A stretch of DNA of 64,000 nt from Chrysaora quinquecirrha (taxonomy: Eukaryota > Cnidaria > Scyphozoa > Semaeostomeae > Pelagiidae): positions 397,229-461,228 of the forward strand of contig JACTAT010000119.1 of the NCBI GenBank assembly GCA_014526335.1. The letters are read 5' to 3'. This document shows, one piece after another, positions 27,186 to 38,806 of this stretch; the first letter of the stretch is position 1; every line of letters starts with the position of its first letter. A program made the position numbers and the translations under genes. The notes beneath the pieces are model-generated. The model was not told the DNA's origin. It worked only from the letters and a program-made list of their open reading frames with translations, and did not search any database.

Positions 27186-27421
27186 CTACAAATTCAAAAG
27201 GTTATATTTTATATTTTGTTTGGGTATAGTGGTATAGCTGCCATATATCAAATACGTACTCTTCATCAAAGAGACGTATGAGATTTTTTATGAAAACAAA
27301 AGGATCTCACAGGGATTTCCAACAAAACCTCCAAGGAGCGAATTGCCCCCTGCTTATATCCAGAGGTATTAAAATTTCACCTTAGATATAAAATAAGGAT
27401 AAGGTATAAGATTAAACTCAC

Positions 27422-27653
27422 CATTTGTCTTTCTTGCTTTGCCTGCAATTTTCTTTTCAATCTTTTTTGTTGCCATTTTTTCAAGAGCTTTTTGCTTTGC
27501 GTTTGCGATTTTTTTCTGTTTTAGACTCGTGCAAGTCGCAAGTGAGAATAGGGTGGGGTTGTAGAATGCGCAGTAATTTATAATTTGAACGAGGAAGCGG
27601 TATAAAACAAACGGTAATCCTTGATGATTTATAACATGTACCGAGATGTCCAC
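27422..27653 (-). CDS. PLE ORF1 exon 1, copy 1
   Basis: Open from an ATG (MDISVHVINHQG) through a Lys-rich stretch (KKIEKKIAGKARKTN) to a strong donor AATG|GTGAGT. A second in-frame ATG (MATKKIEKK) gives a shorter alternative start. Splicing to exon 2 at 27185 keeps the frame (phase 1, G|AG = Glu). Confidence 0.6.
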
Positions 27654-28260
27654 AAGCAGCCAGATTATAATTCTGATAATATGTAAATTATCTTAAAGTG
27701 TACATGGGTGCTAGACATCACTGGCTACTGTAAGACACATGCGCTGAGCGTTCCCCCTAGGGGATCTTGGATTCCACCTGAATAGCAATTTTGTATTAAA
27801 TAATAATAATAAAGTGCACAAGAGTGCACCTAGAACTAAAATATAAGGGTGTAGTACCAACCCCCGCTTTGCGCCACAGAAAGGCCGTCCGCGCCCATCT
27901 TGTATCCATAGGTATAAAGTGAATTGTTATAAGTTTGTATTGATTTCAGAAATGACGGGTTTCAGTGTGTATGTGTATTTATGGTGTAGCCTCGTACTGA
28001 CTCATCAGCTGATCCCCCATAAAAGCATTTCAGGGCTTAGATCAGTATGCTTGTTTTATTTATGGGTGCCCCATTGTCTCTGCGTCCAGAAACAATGTCA
28101 GCGTATGAGGCTTTTTTGAGCAATTTTGTATCCATTTGTTTATTTATATATGAGCGTGTGTATATATGTATATATTCATCCTTTTATAGGTATATAGGTG
28201 TATAGGAATAGGGGTTGCGCGCTGCATTATGTCAATTATTAAAACTAAGATGCATACCAT

Positions 28261-29919
28261 TTAGGTGAATTTTGTGTGTGTTATTATATCTCCAATGTTC
28301 TTGTTCCTTTTTAGTGCTAGAAATGGGGGGCGAGGCCAAATATCCTTTAAAGAGTTATCATTCTCAATTAAATTCCAATTGTTTCGTAGAATTTTTTGAA
28401 TCTGTATCGTTCTGTTGTCAAAAGGTATAACAAATGGGAGGTTTCGTGTATATTTCTTTTTCTTATCAACTGTATTCACTCTTAATAGGTCGTTTTGTGA
28501 CAATCTTTTGACTTTCTCAAATTGGGTATCTATAGCTCTAGGGTCATATCCCCTTCCAATTAGGTTATATTTCAGTTCTTGCAGTTTGGATACAAGTTCA
28601 GCATTATCAGTTATATTTCTTCTATATCTCAGAGCCTGGCTGTAAATTACGCTATTTTTACAGCTTTTCGGATGAAAGGATTTTGCGTGCAAAAGGTTGC
28701 ATGTATCTGTTGGTTTTTGGTATAGGGAGGTTGTGAAAGTTCCATTATTTTCAAGATTTATTGTAGTATCTAGAAAATTAATTTGTACTTGAGAGTATGT
28801 AGACTCAAATTTTATCGTGTTGTGAACTGTATTAATATATTCAATGAATCGTATGAGTTCTTCTTTTGTGTGGGTCCATATTATAAATATATCATCAATG
28901 TATCGCTTCCAGATCAGAGGTGTTCTATTTTCAGGTGCGTTATTTAGTATTTCATTTTCAATTTTTGTCATAAATATATTTGCATAGTTAGGAGCAAAAT
29001 TACTCCCCATGCTTGTACCGTGTACTTGTTGGTAGAATTTCCCATTAAATGTGAAATAGTTTTGTTTCAATATAAATTCCATCATTTGTTTTATGTATTG
29101 GATAGGTAGAGGGTAATCCTCACCATAGAAGTGTGACATTGCCTCTATGCAAAAGGACACGCCTTGTTCCTGAGGGATATTCGTATATAGTGATTTCACA
29201 TCTAGTGTAACCAACCATGCATTTTCCGGTAGATAGTAATCTAGGTATATGGATAGCTTTTCAGTAGGTGAGCCACACCCAGAGATTATTGGTCTCCCTG
29301 GTATGCCTTCTTTGTGTATTTTTGGTAGCATGTAGAAAATTGGTGTTCTTACTTTAGAACTGGGTGATAGATAGGTATAGAGATCATTATCTATATGTCC
29401 CTTCGAACGTAAATGTGTAAGGAATGTTGTAACAAGAGTGGCTATTTCTCCTTTTTTGTCTATGGGTAGTTCTTTATAATATTTTTCATTGTTTAGTTGT
29501 TTATAAGCCTCGTTTAGGTATAAGTTGTTAGGCCACAGGGCGATTTTCCCGCCTTTATCGCATCTTTTTATCGTAACCTCGTTTTGAGTTGCTAGTTTTT
29601 TCAGAGCCTCTTTTTCATCTTCTGTCAAGTTATTCCATCTGCCTAAAGGCTGTGTGTAAAGTTCTCTAATTTGGTGTTCAATATTATCAAGAAATCTCAT
29701 TAGTGTATCATTGTCTTCAATATCTGGTTCCCAGCAAGACTTCAATCTAAATGGGTTTATAGGGGTTTCGTTTGTTTCATTTCTAAAGAAATGATGTATG
29801 CGCATTCGCCTTTTAAAATCTAGCAAGGATTGTAAAGTAATTTTTAGAGGTATAGGTTTTGGTGTATCTATAAAAGACAAGCCTTTATTCAAGAGCTTTA
29901 TGTCTGCCTCCTTCAACAT
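28261..29919 (-). CDS. PLE reverse transcriptase, copy 2 (longest intact RT frame, 552 aa)
   Basis: RNA-dependent DNA polymerase of a Penelope-like element. In order: KLLNKGLSF N-terminal region (about residue 8), DFKRRMRIHHFF, the DKG motif in IKRCDKGGKIALW (about 128), MLPKIHKEGIPGRPIISG (fingers, about 200), TLDVKSLYTNIP with the motif A Asp (about 240), GTSMGSNFAPNYAN (motif B, about 310), YIDDIF with the catalytic DD (about 350), FLDTTI, and a thumb-like C-terminal region. The stop falls after ITHTKFT, where typical PLEs continue into a linker and GIY-YIG endonuclease. Compared with plus-strand copies it lacks 29 residues between LDYYL and PENAW. The frame upstream of the ATG is broken by a one-T deletion near 29925, so the true N-terminus is longer. 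Activity is uncertain because the deletion removes part of the fingers-palm connection. Confidence 0.88.
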   Translation of the reverse strand: MLKEADIKLLNKGLSFIDTPKPIPLKITLQSLLDFKRRMRIHHFFRNETNETPINPFRLKSCWEPDIEDNDTLMRFLDNIEHQIRELYTQPLGRWNNLTEDEKEALKKLATQNEVTIKRCDKGGKIALWPNNLYLNEAYKQLNNEKYYKELPIDKKGEIATLVTTFLTHLRSKGHIDNDLYTYLSPSSKVRTPIFYMLPKIHKEGIPGRPIISGCGSPTEKLSIYLDYYLPENAWLVTLDVKSLYTNIPQEQGVSFCIEAMSHFYGEDYPLPIQYIKQMMEFILKQNYFTFNGKFYQQVHGTSMGSNFAPNYANIFMTKIENEILNNAPENRTPLIWKRYIDDIFIIWTHTKEELIRFIEYINTVHNTIKFESTYSQVQINFLDTTINLENNGTFTTSLYQKPTDTCNLLHAKSFHPKSCKNSVIYSQALRYRRNITDNAELVSKLQELKYNLIGRGYDPRAIDTQFEKVKRLSQNDLLRVNTVDKKKKYTRNLPFVIPFDNRTIQIQKILRNNWNLIENDNSLKDIWPRPPFLALKRNKNIGDIITHTKFT

Positions 29920-30234
29920 GTTAAAATGTTGTCATCATTCCTTTTACTTGAGATATATTTTCAGCTTGTTTTTAAGATATTTACGCCTGGCGGATTTTTG
30001 CAATTTCGCGTTTTTCTCAATTTTCTTTTTCTCCAATTATTGTACGCAAAAGGGCGGTATTAGATGTATTTTCGTACCTTTTTACTATCAATATCTAGAA
30101 ATCAAAAGTTTTATAAGAAGGCAGGCATATATGGTGTTTAAGACAATAAGGAGTAGGCATTTCTTCATTTTATACAGTATAATATTCAAAATCATATTCT
30201 TTAAAAGTTATCAAATTGTTGTTCAATAATTATG

Positions 30235-30935
30235 TCAACTTTCTTCTTGCTCTTTTGTTCCCCACATGGGAGGCATCTCTGTTTGTTCTATATGCAATTT
30301 TTTATCTAGGGCTATTAGCTCAGCCCTCTTTATAATTTCCTTGTGTGTTTGCTCTTGTGGGTATCGTTCTTTCGTGGTTTTATGTGCATATCTACCTGCC
30401 GCTCCTCCATCTCTTTCATTTGCCAGTGATGTTTCTGGAGGATCTTACACATTGCCTTGGCAAATGTGCTCAAGCCTCCCTCATTTCGTTCTGAAGTTCC
30501 CAGGATATGTCTCTCATGTATCTTATGTCAATATCTGGTGTAAGGAATCTAGGGTATCTCCCTAATTCCGAAGCTTGTTCAAATTCTGCACTTTTGTCAC
30601 CGTGGTAGTACTGACTAGCACGGGTGTATGAAATCAAGTCTTGCAGACTTTTTGTGTCCTCTGGTATAACTATATTCTTTGTTATCGTTTTCTTTTTTGG
30701 TGGAACAGAGATGGAGGAAGCTGCAGGTTTCGGGTTTGTTTTTCTCAGTATATCTTTCAACTCCTTCCTAACCAATACCGATGGCGAGCGTTGGCCAGGA
30801 GGTATATCAGATTTTGAGTCAGACTCAGGGTATGGTGGTAGGAATCGTCGTCTTCATTCACTCTTGTAATCTTTATCGTATTTGTGGTATCAATCATTTG
30901 GATATCACCATTATCATCAGCATTAGTAGATTTCT
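30235..30935 (-). pseudogene. PLE ORF1 exon 2, copy 2, frameshifted
   Basis: Same acidic/Pro-Lys-rich protein as in the other copies. A missing base near 30474 (GCTTGAGC where others have GCTTCGAGC) ends the frame after NEMREA. A further change near 30840 breaks it close to the N-terminal side. Confidence 0.6.
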
Positions 30936-31171
30936 CTACAAATTCAAAAGGTTATATTTTATATTTTGTTTGGGTATAGTGGTATAGCTGCCATATATCA
31001 AATACGTACTCTTCATCAAAGAGACGTATGAGATTTTTTATGAAAACAAAAGGATCTCACAGGGATTTCCAACAAAACCTCCAAGGAGCGAATTGCCCCC
31101 TGCTTATATCCAGAGGTATTAAAATTTCACCTTAGATATAAAATAAGGATAAGGTATAAGATTAAACTCAC

Positions 31172-31404
31172 CATTTGTCTTTCTTGCTTTGCCTGCAATT
31201 TTCTTTTCAATCTTTTTTTGTTGCCATTTTTTCAAGAGCTTTTTGCTTTGCGTTTGCGATTTTTTTCTGTTTTAGACTCGTGCAAGTCGCAAGTGAGAAT
31301 AGGGTGGGGTTGTAGAATGCGCAGTAATTTATAATTTGAACGAGGAAGCGGTATAAAACAAACGGTAATCCTTGATGATTTATAACATGTACCGAGATGT
31401 CCAC
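31172..31404 (-). pseudogene. PLE ORF1 exon 1, copy 2, frameshifted
   Basis: Begins MDISVHVINHQG as in other copies, but an extra T/A in the run near 31214 shifts the frame after ATKK. The GTGAGT donor is conserved at its left end. Confidence 0.55.
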
Positions 31405-31540
31405 AAGCAGCCAGATTATAATTCTGATAATATGTAAATTATCTTAAAGTGTACATGGGTGCTAGACATCACTGGCTACTGTAAGACACATGCGCTGAGC
31501 GTTCCCCCTAGGGGATCTTGGATTCCACCTGAATAGCAAT

Positions 31541-31996
31541 TTTTGTATTAAATAATAATAATAAAGTGCACAAGAGTGCACCTAGAACTAAAATATAAGG
31601 GTGTAGTACCAACCCCCGCTTTGCGCCACAGAAAGGCCGTCCGCGCCCATCTTGTATCCATAGGTATAAAGTGAATTGTTATAAGTTTGTATTGATTTCA
31701 GAAATGACGGGTTTCAGTGTGTATGTGTATTTATGGTGTAGCCTCGTACTGACTCATCAGCTGATCCCCCATAAAAGCATTTCAGGGCTTAGATCAGTAT
31801 GCTTGTTTTATTTAAGGGTGCCCCATTGTCTCTGCGTCCAGAAACAATGTCAGCGTATGAGGCTTTTTGAGCAATTTTGTATCCATTTGTTTATTTATAT
31901 ATGAGCGTGTGTATATATGTATATATTCATCCTTTTATAGGTATATAGGTGTATAGGAATAGGGTTGCGCGCTGCATTATGTCAATTATTAAAACT
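31541..31996 (-). mobile_element. Penelope-like element, copy 3, 3' fragment (minus)
   Basis: Only the 3' non-coding part of the unit (from TTTGTATTAAATAATAAT to TCAATTATTAAAACTAA). It is cut about 20 bases short of the RT stop codon and joined to RT sequence of opposite strand at about 31996/31997. Confidence 0.8.
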
Positions 31997-33490
31997 AAAA
32001 GGATACAACTCATTTCCTACAAACTTTGTTCAGCATAAATGATAATGATATACCGGAAAATGCATGGTTGGTTACACTAGATGTGAAATCACTATATACG
32101 AATATCCCTCAGGAACAAGGCGTGTCCTTTTGCATAGAGGCAATGTCACACTTCTATGGTGAGGATTACCTCTACCTATCCAATACATAAAACAAATGAT
32201 GGAATTTATATTGAAACAAAACTATTTCACATTTAATGGGAAATTCTACCAACAAGTACACGGTACAAGCATGGGGAGTAATTTTGCTCCTAACTATGCA
32301 AATATATTTATGACAAAATTGAAAATGAAATACTAAATAACGCACCTGAAAATAGAACACCTCTGATCTGGAAGCGATACATTGATGATATATTTATAAT
32401 ATGGACCCACACAAAAGAAGAACTCATACGATTCATTGAATATATTAATACAGTTCACAACACGATAAAATTTGAGTCTACATACTCTCAAGTACAAATT
32501 AATTTTCTAGATACTACAATAAATCTTGAAAATAATGGAACTTTCACAACCTCCCTATACCAAAACCAACAGATACATGCAACCTTTTGCACGCAAAATC
32601 CTTTCATCCGAAAAGCTGTAAAAATAGCGTAATTTACAGCCAGGCTCTGAGATATAGAAGAAATATAACTGATAATGCTGAACTTGTATCCAAACTGCAA
32701 GAACTCAAATATAACCTAATTGGAAGGGGATATGACCCTAGAGCTATAGATACCCAATTTGAGAAAGTCAAAAGATTGTCACAAAACGACCTATTAAGAG
32801 TGAATACAGTTGATAAGAAAAAGAAATATACACGAAACCTCCCATTTGTTATACCTTTTGACAACAGAACGATACAGATTCAAAAATTCTACGAAACAAT
32901 TGGAATTTAATTGAGAATGATAACTCTTTAAAGGATATTTGGCCTCGCCCCCCATTTCTAGCACTAAAAAGGAACAAGAACATTGGAGATATAATAACAC
33001 ACACAAAATTCACCTAAATGGTATGCATCTTAGTTTTAATAATTGACATAATGCAGCGCGCAACCCCTATTCCTATACACCTATATACCTATAAAAGGAT
33101 GAATATATACATATATACACACGCTCATATATAAATAAACAAATGGATACAAAATTGCTCAAAAAAGCCTCATACGCTGACATTGTTTCTGGACGCAGAG
33201 ACAATGGGGCACCCATAAATAAAACAAGCATACTGATCTAAGCCCTGAAATGCTTTTATGGGGGATCAGCTGATGAGTCAGTACGAGGCTACACCATAAA
33301 TACACATACACACTGAAACCCGTCATTTCTGAAATCAATACAAACTTATAACAATTCACTTTATACCTATGGATACAAGATGGGCGCGGACGGCCTTTCT
33401 GTGGCGCAAAGCGGGGGTTGGTACTACACCCTTATATTTTAGTTCTAGGTGCACTCTTGTGCACTTTATTATTATTATTTAATACAAAAA
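31997..33490 (+). mobile_element. Penelope-like element, copy 4, 5'-truncated (plus)
   Basis: Begins inside the RT coding region (AAAGGATACAACTC, equivalent to 39722 of copy 6) and runs through the RT 3' part and the 3' non-coding tail to TTTAATACAAAAATT. It contains the segment deleted in the minus-strand copies, so it belongs to the other subfamily. Confidence 0.82.
31998..33016 (+). pseudogene. PLE reverse transcriptase fragment, copy 4
   Basis: Encodes the RT from just before motif A (PENAWLVTLDVKSLYTNIP) to the C-terminus. The frame is interrupted several times: near 32168 (GATTACCTC), near 32316 (AAAATTGAAAATG with a short A run), at 32568 and at 32886. Motif A, motif B and YIDDIF are all still readable in pieces. 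Confidence 0.75.
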
Positions 33491-33632
33491 TTGCTATTCA
33501 GGTGGAATCCAAGATCCCCTAGGGGGAACGCTCAGCGCATGTGTCTTACAGTAGCCAGTGATGTCTAGCACCCATGTAGGCCGTACACTTTAAGATAATT
33601 TACATATTATCAGAATTATAATCTGGCTGCTT

Positions 33633-33864
33633 GTGGACATCTCGGTACATGTTATAAATCATCAAGGATTACCGTTTGTTTTATACCGCTTCCTCGTTCA
33701 AATTATAAATTACTGCGCATTCTACAACCCCACCCTATTCTCACTTGCGACTTGCACGAGTCTAAAACAGAAAAAAATCGCAAACGCAAAGCAAAAAGCT
33801 CTTGAAAAAATGGCAACAAAAAAGATTGAAAAGAAAATTGCAGGCAAAGCAAGAAAGACAAATG
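33633..33864 (+). CDS. PLE ORF1 exon 1, copy 5
   Basis: MDISVHVINHQG to KARKTN, then donor AATG|GTGAGT at 33864/33865. The Lys-rich end suggests a nucleic-acid-binding N-terminus if the first ATG is used; MATKKIEKK is the alternative start. It joins exon 2 at 34101 in phase 1. Confidence 0.6.
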
Positions 33865-34100
33865 GTGAGTTTAATCTTATACCTTATCCTTATTTTATAT
33901 CTAAGGTGAAATTTTAATACCTCTGGATATAAGCAGGGGGCAATTCGCTCCTTGGAGGTTTTGTTGGAAATCCCTGTGAGATCCTTTTGTTTTCATAAAA
34001 AATCTCATACGTCTCTTTGATGAAGAGTACGTATTTGATATATGGCAGCTATACCACTATACCCAAACAAAATATAAAATATAACCTTTTGAATTTGTAG

Positions 34101-34803
34101 AGAAATCTACTAATGCTGATGATAATGGTGATATCCAAATGATTGATACCACAAATACGATAAAGATTACAAGAGTGAATGAAGACGACGATTCGCTACC
34201 ACCATACCCTGAGTCTGACTCAGAATCTGATATACCTCCTGGCCAACGCTCGCCATCGGTATTGGTTAGGAAGGAGTTGAAAGATATACTGAGAAAAACA
34301 AACCCGAAACCTGCAGCTTCCTCCATCTCTGTTCCACCAAAAAAGAAAACGATAACAAAGAATATAGTTATACCAGAGGACACAAAAAGTCTGCAAGACT
34401 TGATTTCATACACCCGTGCTAGTCAGTACTACCACGGTGACAAAAGTGCAGAATTTGAACAAGCTTCGGAATTAGGGAGATACCCTAGATTCCTTACACC
34501 AGATATTGACATAAGATACATGAGAGACATATCCTGGGAACTTCAGAACGAAATGAGGGAGGCTTCGAGCACATTTGCCAAGGCAATGTGTAAGATCCTC
34601 CAGAAACATCACTGGCAAATGAAAGAGATGGAGGAGCGGCAGGTAGATATGCACATAAAACCACGAAAGAACGATACCCACAAGAGCAAACACACAAGGA
34701 AATTATAAAGAGGGCTGAGCTAATAGCCCTAGATAAAAAAATTGCATATAGAACAAACAGAGATGCCTCCCATGTGGGGAACAAAAGAGCAAGAAGAAGT
34801 TGA
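34101..34803 (+). pseudogene. PLE ORF1 exon 2, copy 5, frameshifted near 3' end
   Basis: Follows the acceptor TTTGAATTTGTAG. Open through QVDMHIK, then shifted by a short A run at about 34657 (CATAAAACC where copy 6 has CATAAAAACC), so it stops early at 34708. Without that base it would end RARRS at 34803 as in copy 6. Confidence 0.65.
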
Positions 34804-34944
34804 TATAATTATTGAACAACAATTTGATAACTTTTAAAGAATATGATTTTGAATATTATACTGTATAAAATGAAGAAATGCCTACTCCTTATTGTCTTAA
34901 ACACCATATATGCCTGCCTTCTTATAAAACTTTTTGATTTCTAG

Positions 34945-36879
34945 ATATTGATAGTAAAAAGGTACGAAAAATACATCTAATACCGCCCTTTTGCGTACAA
35001 TAATTGGAGAAAAAGAAAATTGAGAAAAACGCGAAATTGCAAAAATCCGCCAGGCGTAAATATCTTAAAAAACAAGCTGAAAAATATATCTCAAGTAAAA
35101 GGAATGATGACAACATTTTTAACATGTCAAATATAGAGTTGAAGGAGGCAGACATAAAGCTCTTGAATAAAGGCTTGTCTTTTATAGATACACCAAAACC
35201 TATACCTCTAAAAATTACTTTACAATCCTTGCTAGATTTTAAAAGGCGAATGCGCATACATTATTTCTTTAGAAATGAAACAAACGAAACCCCTATAAAC
35301 CCATTTAGATTGAAGTCTTGCTGGGAACCAGATATTGAAGACAATGATACACTAATGAGATTTCTTGATAATATTGAACACCAAATTAGAGAACTTTACA
35401 CACAGCCTTTAGGCAGATGGAATAACTTGACAGAAGATGAAAAGAGGCTCTGAAAAACTAGCAACTCAAAACGAGGTTACGATAAAAGATGCGATAAAGG
35501 CGGGAAAATCGCCCTGTGGCCTAACGACTTATACCTAAACGAGGCTTATAAACAACTAAACAATGAAAAATATTATAAAGAACTACCCATAGACAAAACA
35601 GGAGAAATAGCCACTCTTGTTACAACATTCCTTACACATTTACGTTCGAAGGGACATATAGATAATGATCTCTATACCTATCTATCACCCAGTTCTAAAG
35701 TAAGAACACCAATTTTCTACATGCTACCAAAAATACACAAAGAAGGCATACCAGGGAGACCAATAATCTCTGGGTGTGGCTCACCTACTGAAAAGCTATC
35801 CATATACCTAGATTACTATCTTAGGCCAATTGTAGAAAAAAGTGATTCCTTCATAAAGGATACAACTCATTTCCTACAAACTTTGTTCAGCATAAATGAT
35901 AATGATATACCGGAAAATGCATGGTTGGTTACACTAGATGTGAAATCACTATATACGAATATCCCTCAGGAACAAGGCGTGTCCTTTTGCATAGAGGCAA
36001 TGTCACACTTCTATGGTGAGGATTACCCCTCTACCTATCCAATACATAAAACAAATGATGGAATTTATATTGAAACAAAACTATTTCACATTTAATGGGA
36101 AATTCTACCAACAAGTACACGGTACAAGCATGGGGAGTAATTTTGCTCCTAACTATGCAAATATATTTATGACAAAAAATTGAAAATGAAATACTAAATA
36201 ACGCACCTGAAAATAGAACACCTCTGATCTGGAAGCGATACATTGATGATATATTTATAATATGGACCCACACAAAAGAAGAACTCATACGATTCATTGA
36301 ATATATTAATACAGTTCACAACACGATAAAATTTGAGTCTACATACTCTCAAGTACAAATTAATTTTCTAGATACTACAATAAATCTTGAAAATAATGGA
36401 ACTTTCACAACCTCCCTATACCAAAAACCAACAGATACATGCAACCTTTTGCACGCAAAATCCTTTCATCCGAAAAGCTGTAAAAATAGCGTAATTTACA
36501 GCCAGGCTCTGAGATATAGAAGAAATATAACTGATAATGCTGAACTTGTATCCAAACTGCAAGAACTCAAATATAACCTAATTGGAAGGGGATATGACCC
36601 TAGAGCTATAGATACCCAATTTGAGAAAGTCAAAAGATTGTCACAAAACGACCTATTAAGAGTGAATACAGTTGATAAGAAAAAGAAATATACACGAAAC
36701 CTCCCATTTGTTATACCTTTTGACAACAGAACGATACAGATTCAAAAATTCTACGAAACAATTGGAATTTAATTGAGAATGATAACTCTTTAAAGGATAT
36801 TTGGCCTCGCCCCCCATTTCTAGCACTAAAAAGGAACAAGAACATTGGAGATATAATAACACACACAAAATTCACCTAA
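34945..36879 (+). pseudogene. PLE reverse transcriptase, copy 5, multiply frameshifted
   Basis: All RT motifs are readable in pieces: DFKRRMRIHYFF, IPGRPIISG, TLDVKSLYTNIP, GTSMGSNFAP (other frame), YIDDIF and the C-terminal ITHTKFT. Frames break near 35442, 35485, 36030, 36175 and 36750, mostly at A or C runs. It holds the 29-codon RPIVEKSDSFIKDTTHF segment missing in copies 1 and 2. Confidence 0.8.
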
Positions 36880-37493
36880 ATGGTATGCATCTTAGTTTTA
36901 ATAATTGACATAATGCAGCGCGCAACCCCTATTCCTATACACCTATATACCTATAAAAGGATGAATATATACATATATACACACGCTCATATATAAATAA
37001 ACAAATGGATACAAAATTGCTCAAAAAGCCTCATACGCTGACATTGTTTCTGGACGCAGAGACAATGGGGCACCCATAAATAAAACAAGCATACTGATCT
37101 AAGCCCTGAAATGCTTTTATGGGGGATCAGCTGATGAGTCAGTACGAGGCTACACCATAAATACACATACACACTGAAACCCGTCATTTCTGAAATCAAT
37201 ACAAACTTATAACAATTCACTTTATACCTATGGATACAAGATGGGCGCGGACGGCCTTTCTGTGGCGCAAAGCGGGGGTTGGTACTACACCCTTATATTT
37301 TAGTTCTAGGTGCACTCTTGTGCACTTTATTATTATTATTTAATACAAAAATTGCTATTCAGGTGGAATCCAAGATCCCCTAGGGGGAACGCTCAGCGCA
37401 TGTGTCTTACAGTAGCCAGTGATGTCTAGCACCCATGTAGGCCGTACACTTTAAGATAATTTACATATTATCAGAATTATAATCTGGCTGCTT

Positions 37494-37725
37494 GTGGACA
37501 TCTCGGTACATGTTATAAATCATCAAGGATTACCGTTTGTTTTATACCGCTTCCTCGTTCAAATTATAAATTACTGCGCATTCTACAACCCCACCCTATT
37601 CTCACTTGCGACTTGCACGAGTCTAAAACAGAAAAAAATCGCAAACGCAAAGCAAAAAGCTCTTGAAAAAATGGCAACAAAAAAGATTGAAAAGAAAATT
37701 GCAGGCAAAGCAAGAAAGACAAATG
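37494..37725 (+). CDS. PLE ORF1 exon 1, copy 6
   Basis: Same as in copy 5: MDISVHVINHQG through KKIEKKIAGKARKTN to a consensus donor G|GTGAGT. The intron runs 37726-37961 (236 bp) and ends TTTTGAATTTGTAG. Joining gives AAT GAG AAA TCT, open through the whole of exon 2. Confidence 0.62.
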
Positions 37726-37961
37726 GTGAGTTTAATCTTATACCTTATCCTTATTTTATATCTAAGGTGAAATTTTAATACCTCTGGATATAAGCAGGGG
37801 GCAATTCGCTCCTTGGAGGTTTTGTTGGAAATCCCTGTGAGATCCTTTTGTTTTCATAAAAAATCTCATACGTCTCTTTGATGAAGAGTACGTATTTGAT
37901 ATATGGCAGCTATACCACTATACCCAAACAAAATATAAAATATAACCTTTTGAATTTGTAG

Positions 37962-38665
37962 AGAAATCTACTAATGCTGATGATAATGGTGATATCCAAA
38001 TGATTGATACCACAAATACGATAAAGATTACAAGAGTGAATGAAGACGACGATTCGCTACCACCATACCCTGAGTCTGACTCAGAATCTGATATACCTCC
38101 TGGCCAACGCTCGCCATCGGTATTGGTTAGGAAGGAGTTGAAAGATATACTGAGAAAAACAAACCCGAAACCTGCAGCTTCCTCCATCTCTGTTCCACCA
38201 AAAAAGAAAACGATAACAAAGAATATAGTTATACCAGAGGACACAAAAAGTCTGCAAGACTTGATTTCATACACCCGTGCTAGTCAGTACTACCACGGTG
38301 ACAAAAGTGCAGAATTTGAACAAGCTTCGGAATTAGGGAGATACCCTAGATTCCTTACACCAGATATTGACATAAGATACATGAGAGACATATCCTGGGA
38401 ACTTCAGAACGAAATGAGGGAGGCTTCGAGCACATTTGCCAAGGCAATGTGTAAGATCCTCCAGAAACATCACTGGCAAATGAAAGAGATGGAGGAGCGG
38501 CAGGTAGATATGCACATAAAAACCACGAAAGAACGATACCCACAAGAGCAAACACACAAGGAAATTATAAAGAGGGCTGAGCTAATAGCCCTAGATAAAA
38601 AAATTGCATATAGAACAAACAGAGATGCCTCCCATGTGGGGAACAAAAGAGCAAGAAGAAGTTGA
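37962..38665 (+). CDS. PLE ORF1 exon 2, copy 6 (intact)
   Basis: Intact to the TGA at 38665. From the internal ATG at 38000 it codes for 221 residues, and 12 more codons precede that ATG in frame up to the splice acceptor. Features: acidic PESDSESD near the start, Pro/Lys-rich VPPKKK, SLQDLISYTRASQYYHG, then a charged, probably helical C-terminal third (LQNEMREASSTFAKAM, KEMEERQVD) and a basic end KRARRS. There is no GIY-YIG and no zinc-finger pattern. The function is unknown; a structural or nucleic-acid-binding ORF1 is plausible. A weak donor (A|GTTGAT at 38660/38661) could splice it to the RT at 38807. Confidence 0.65.
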
Positions 38666-38806
38666 TATAATTATTGAACAACAATTTGATAACTTTTAAA
38701 GAATATGATTTTGAATATTATACTGTATAAAATGAAGAAATGCCTACTCCTTATTGTCTTAAACACCATATATGCCTGCCTTCTTATAAAACTTTTTGAT
38801 TTCTAG

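Larger units (their letters stand above)
24037..27789 (-). mobile_element. Penelope-like element, copy 1 (minus)
   Basis: Full-length unit of about 3.75 kb lying in tandem with copy 2. Its 3' end is at the left: ATT repeats followed by TTTAATACAAAAATT when read on the minus strand. Its 5' end (ATTGCTATTCAGGTGG on the minus strand) abuts the copy 2 3' end at 27789/27790. It carries ORF1 exon 1, an intron, ORF1 exon 2 and the RT gene. It belongs to the subfamily with the 87-, 12- and 7-bp deletions. Confidence 0.85.
27790..31540 (-). mobile_element. Penelope-like element, copy 2 (minus)
   Basis: Tandem unit of 3751 bp, nearly identical to copy 1 and sharing its subfamily deletions. Its 3' end is at the left, directly joined to the 5' end of copy 1. 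The sequence at both unit junctions is the same (CCACCTGAATAGCAAT followed by T-rich sequence and TTGTATTAAATAATAAT). Confidence 0.85.
33491..37350 (+). mobile_element. Penelope-like element, copy 5 (plus)
   Basis: Complete unit of about 3.86 kb from ATTGCTATTCAGGTGG to TTTAATACAAAA. It carries ORF1 in two exons and a frameshifted RT. It contains the extra 87, 12 and 7 bp that copies 1 and 2 lack. Confidence 0.85.

Noticed and set aside
26873..27229. 118-aa frame antisense to PLE ORF1
   Set aside because: Mirror of ORF1 exon 2 on the opposite strand; no start context or domain.
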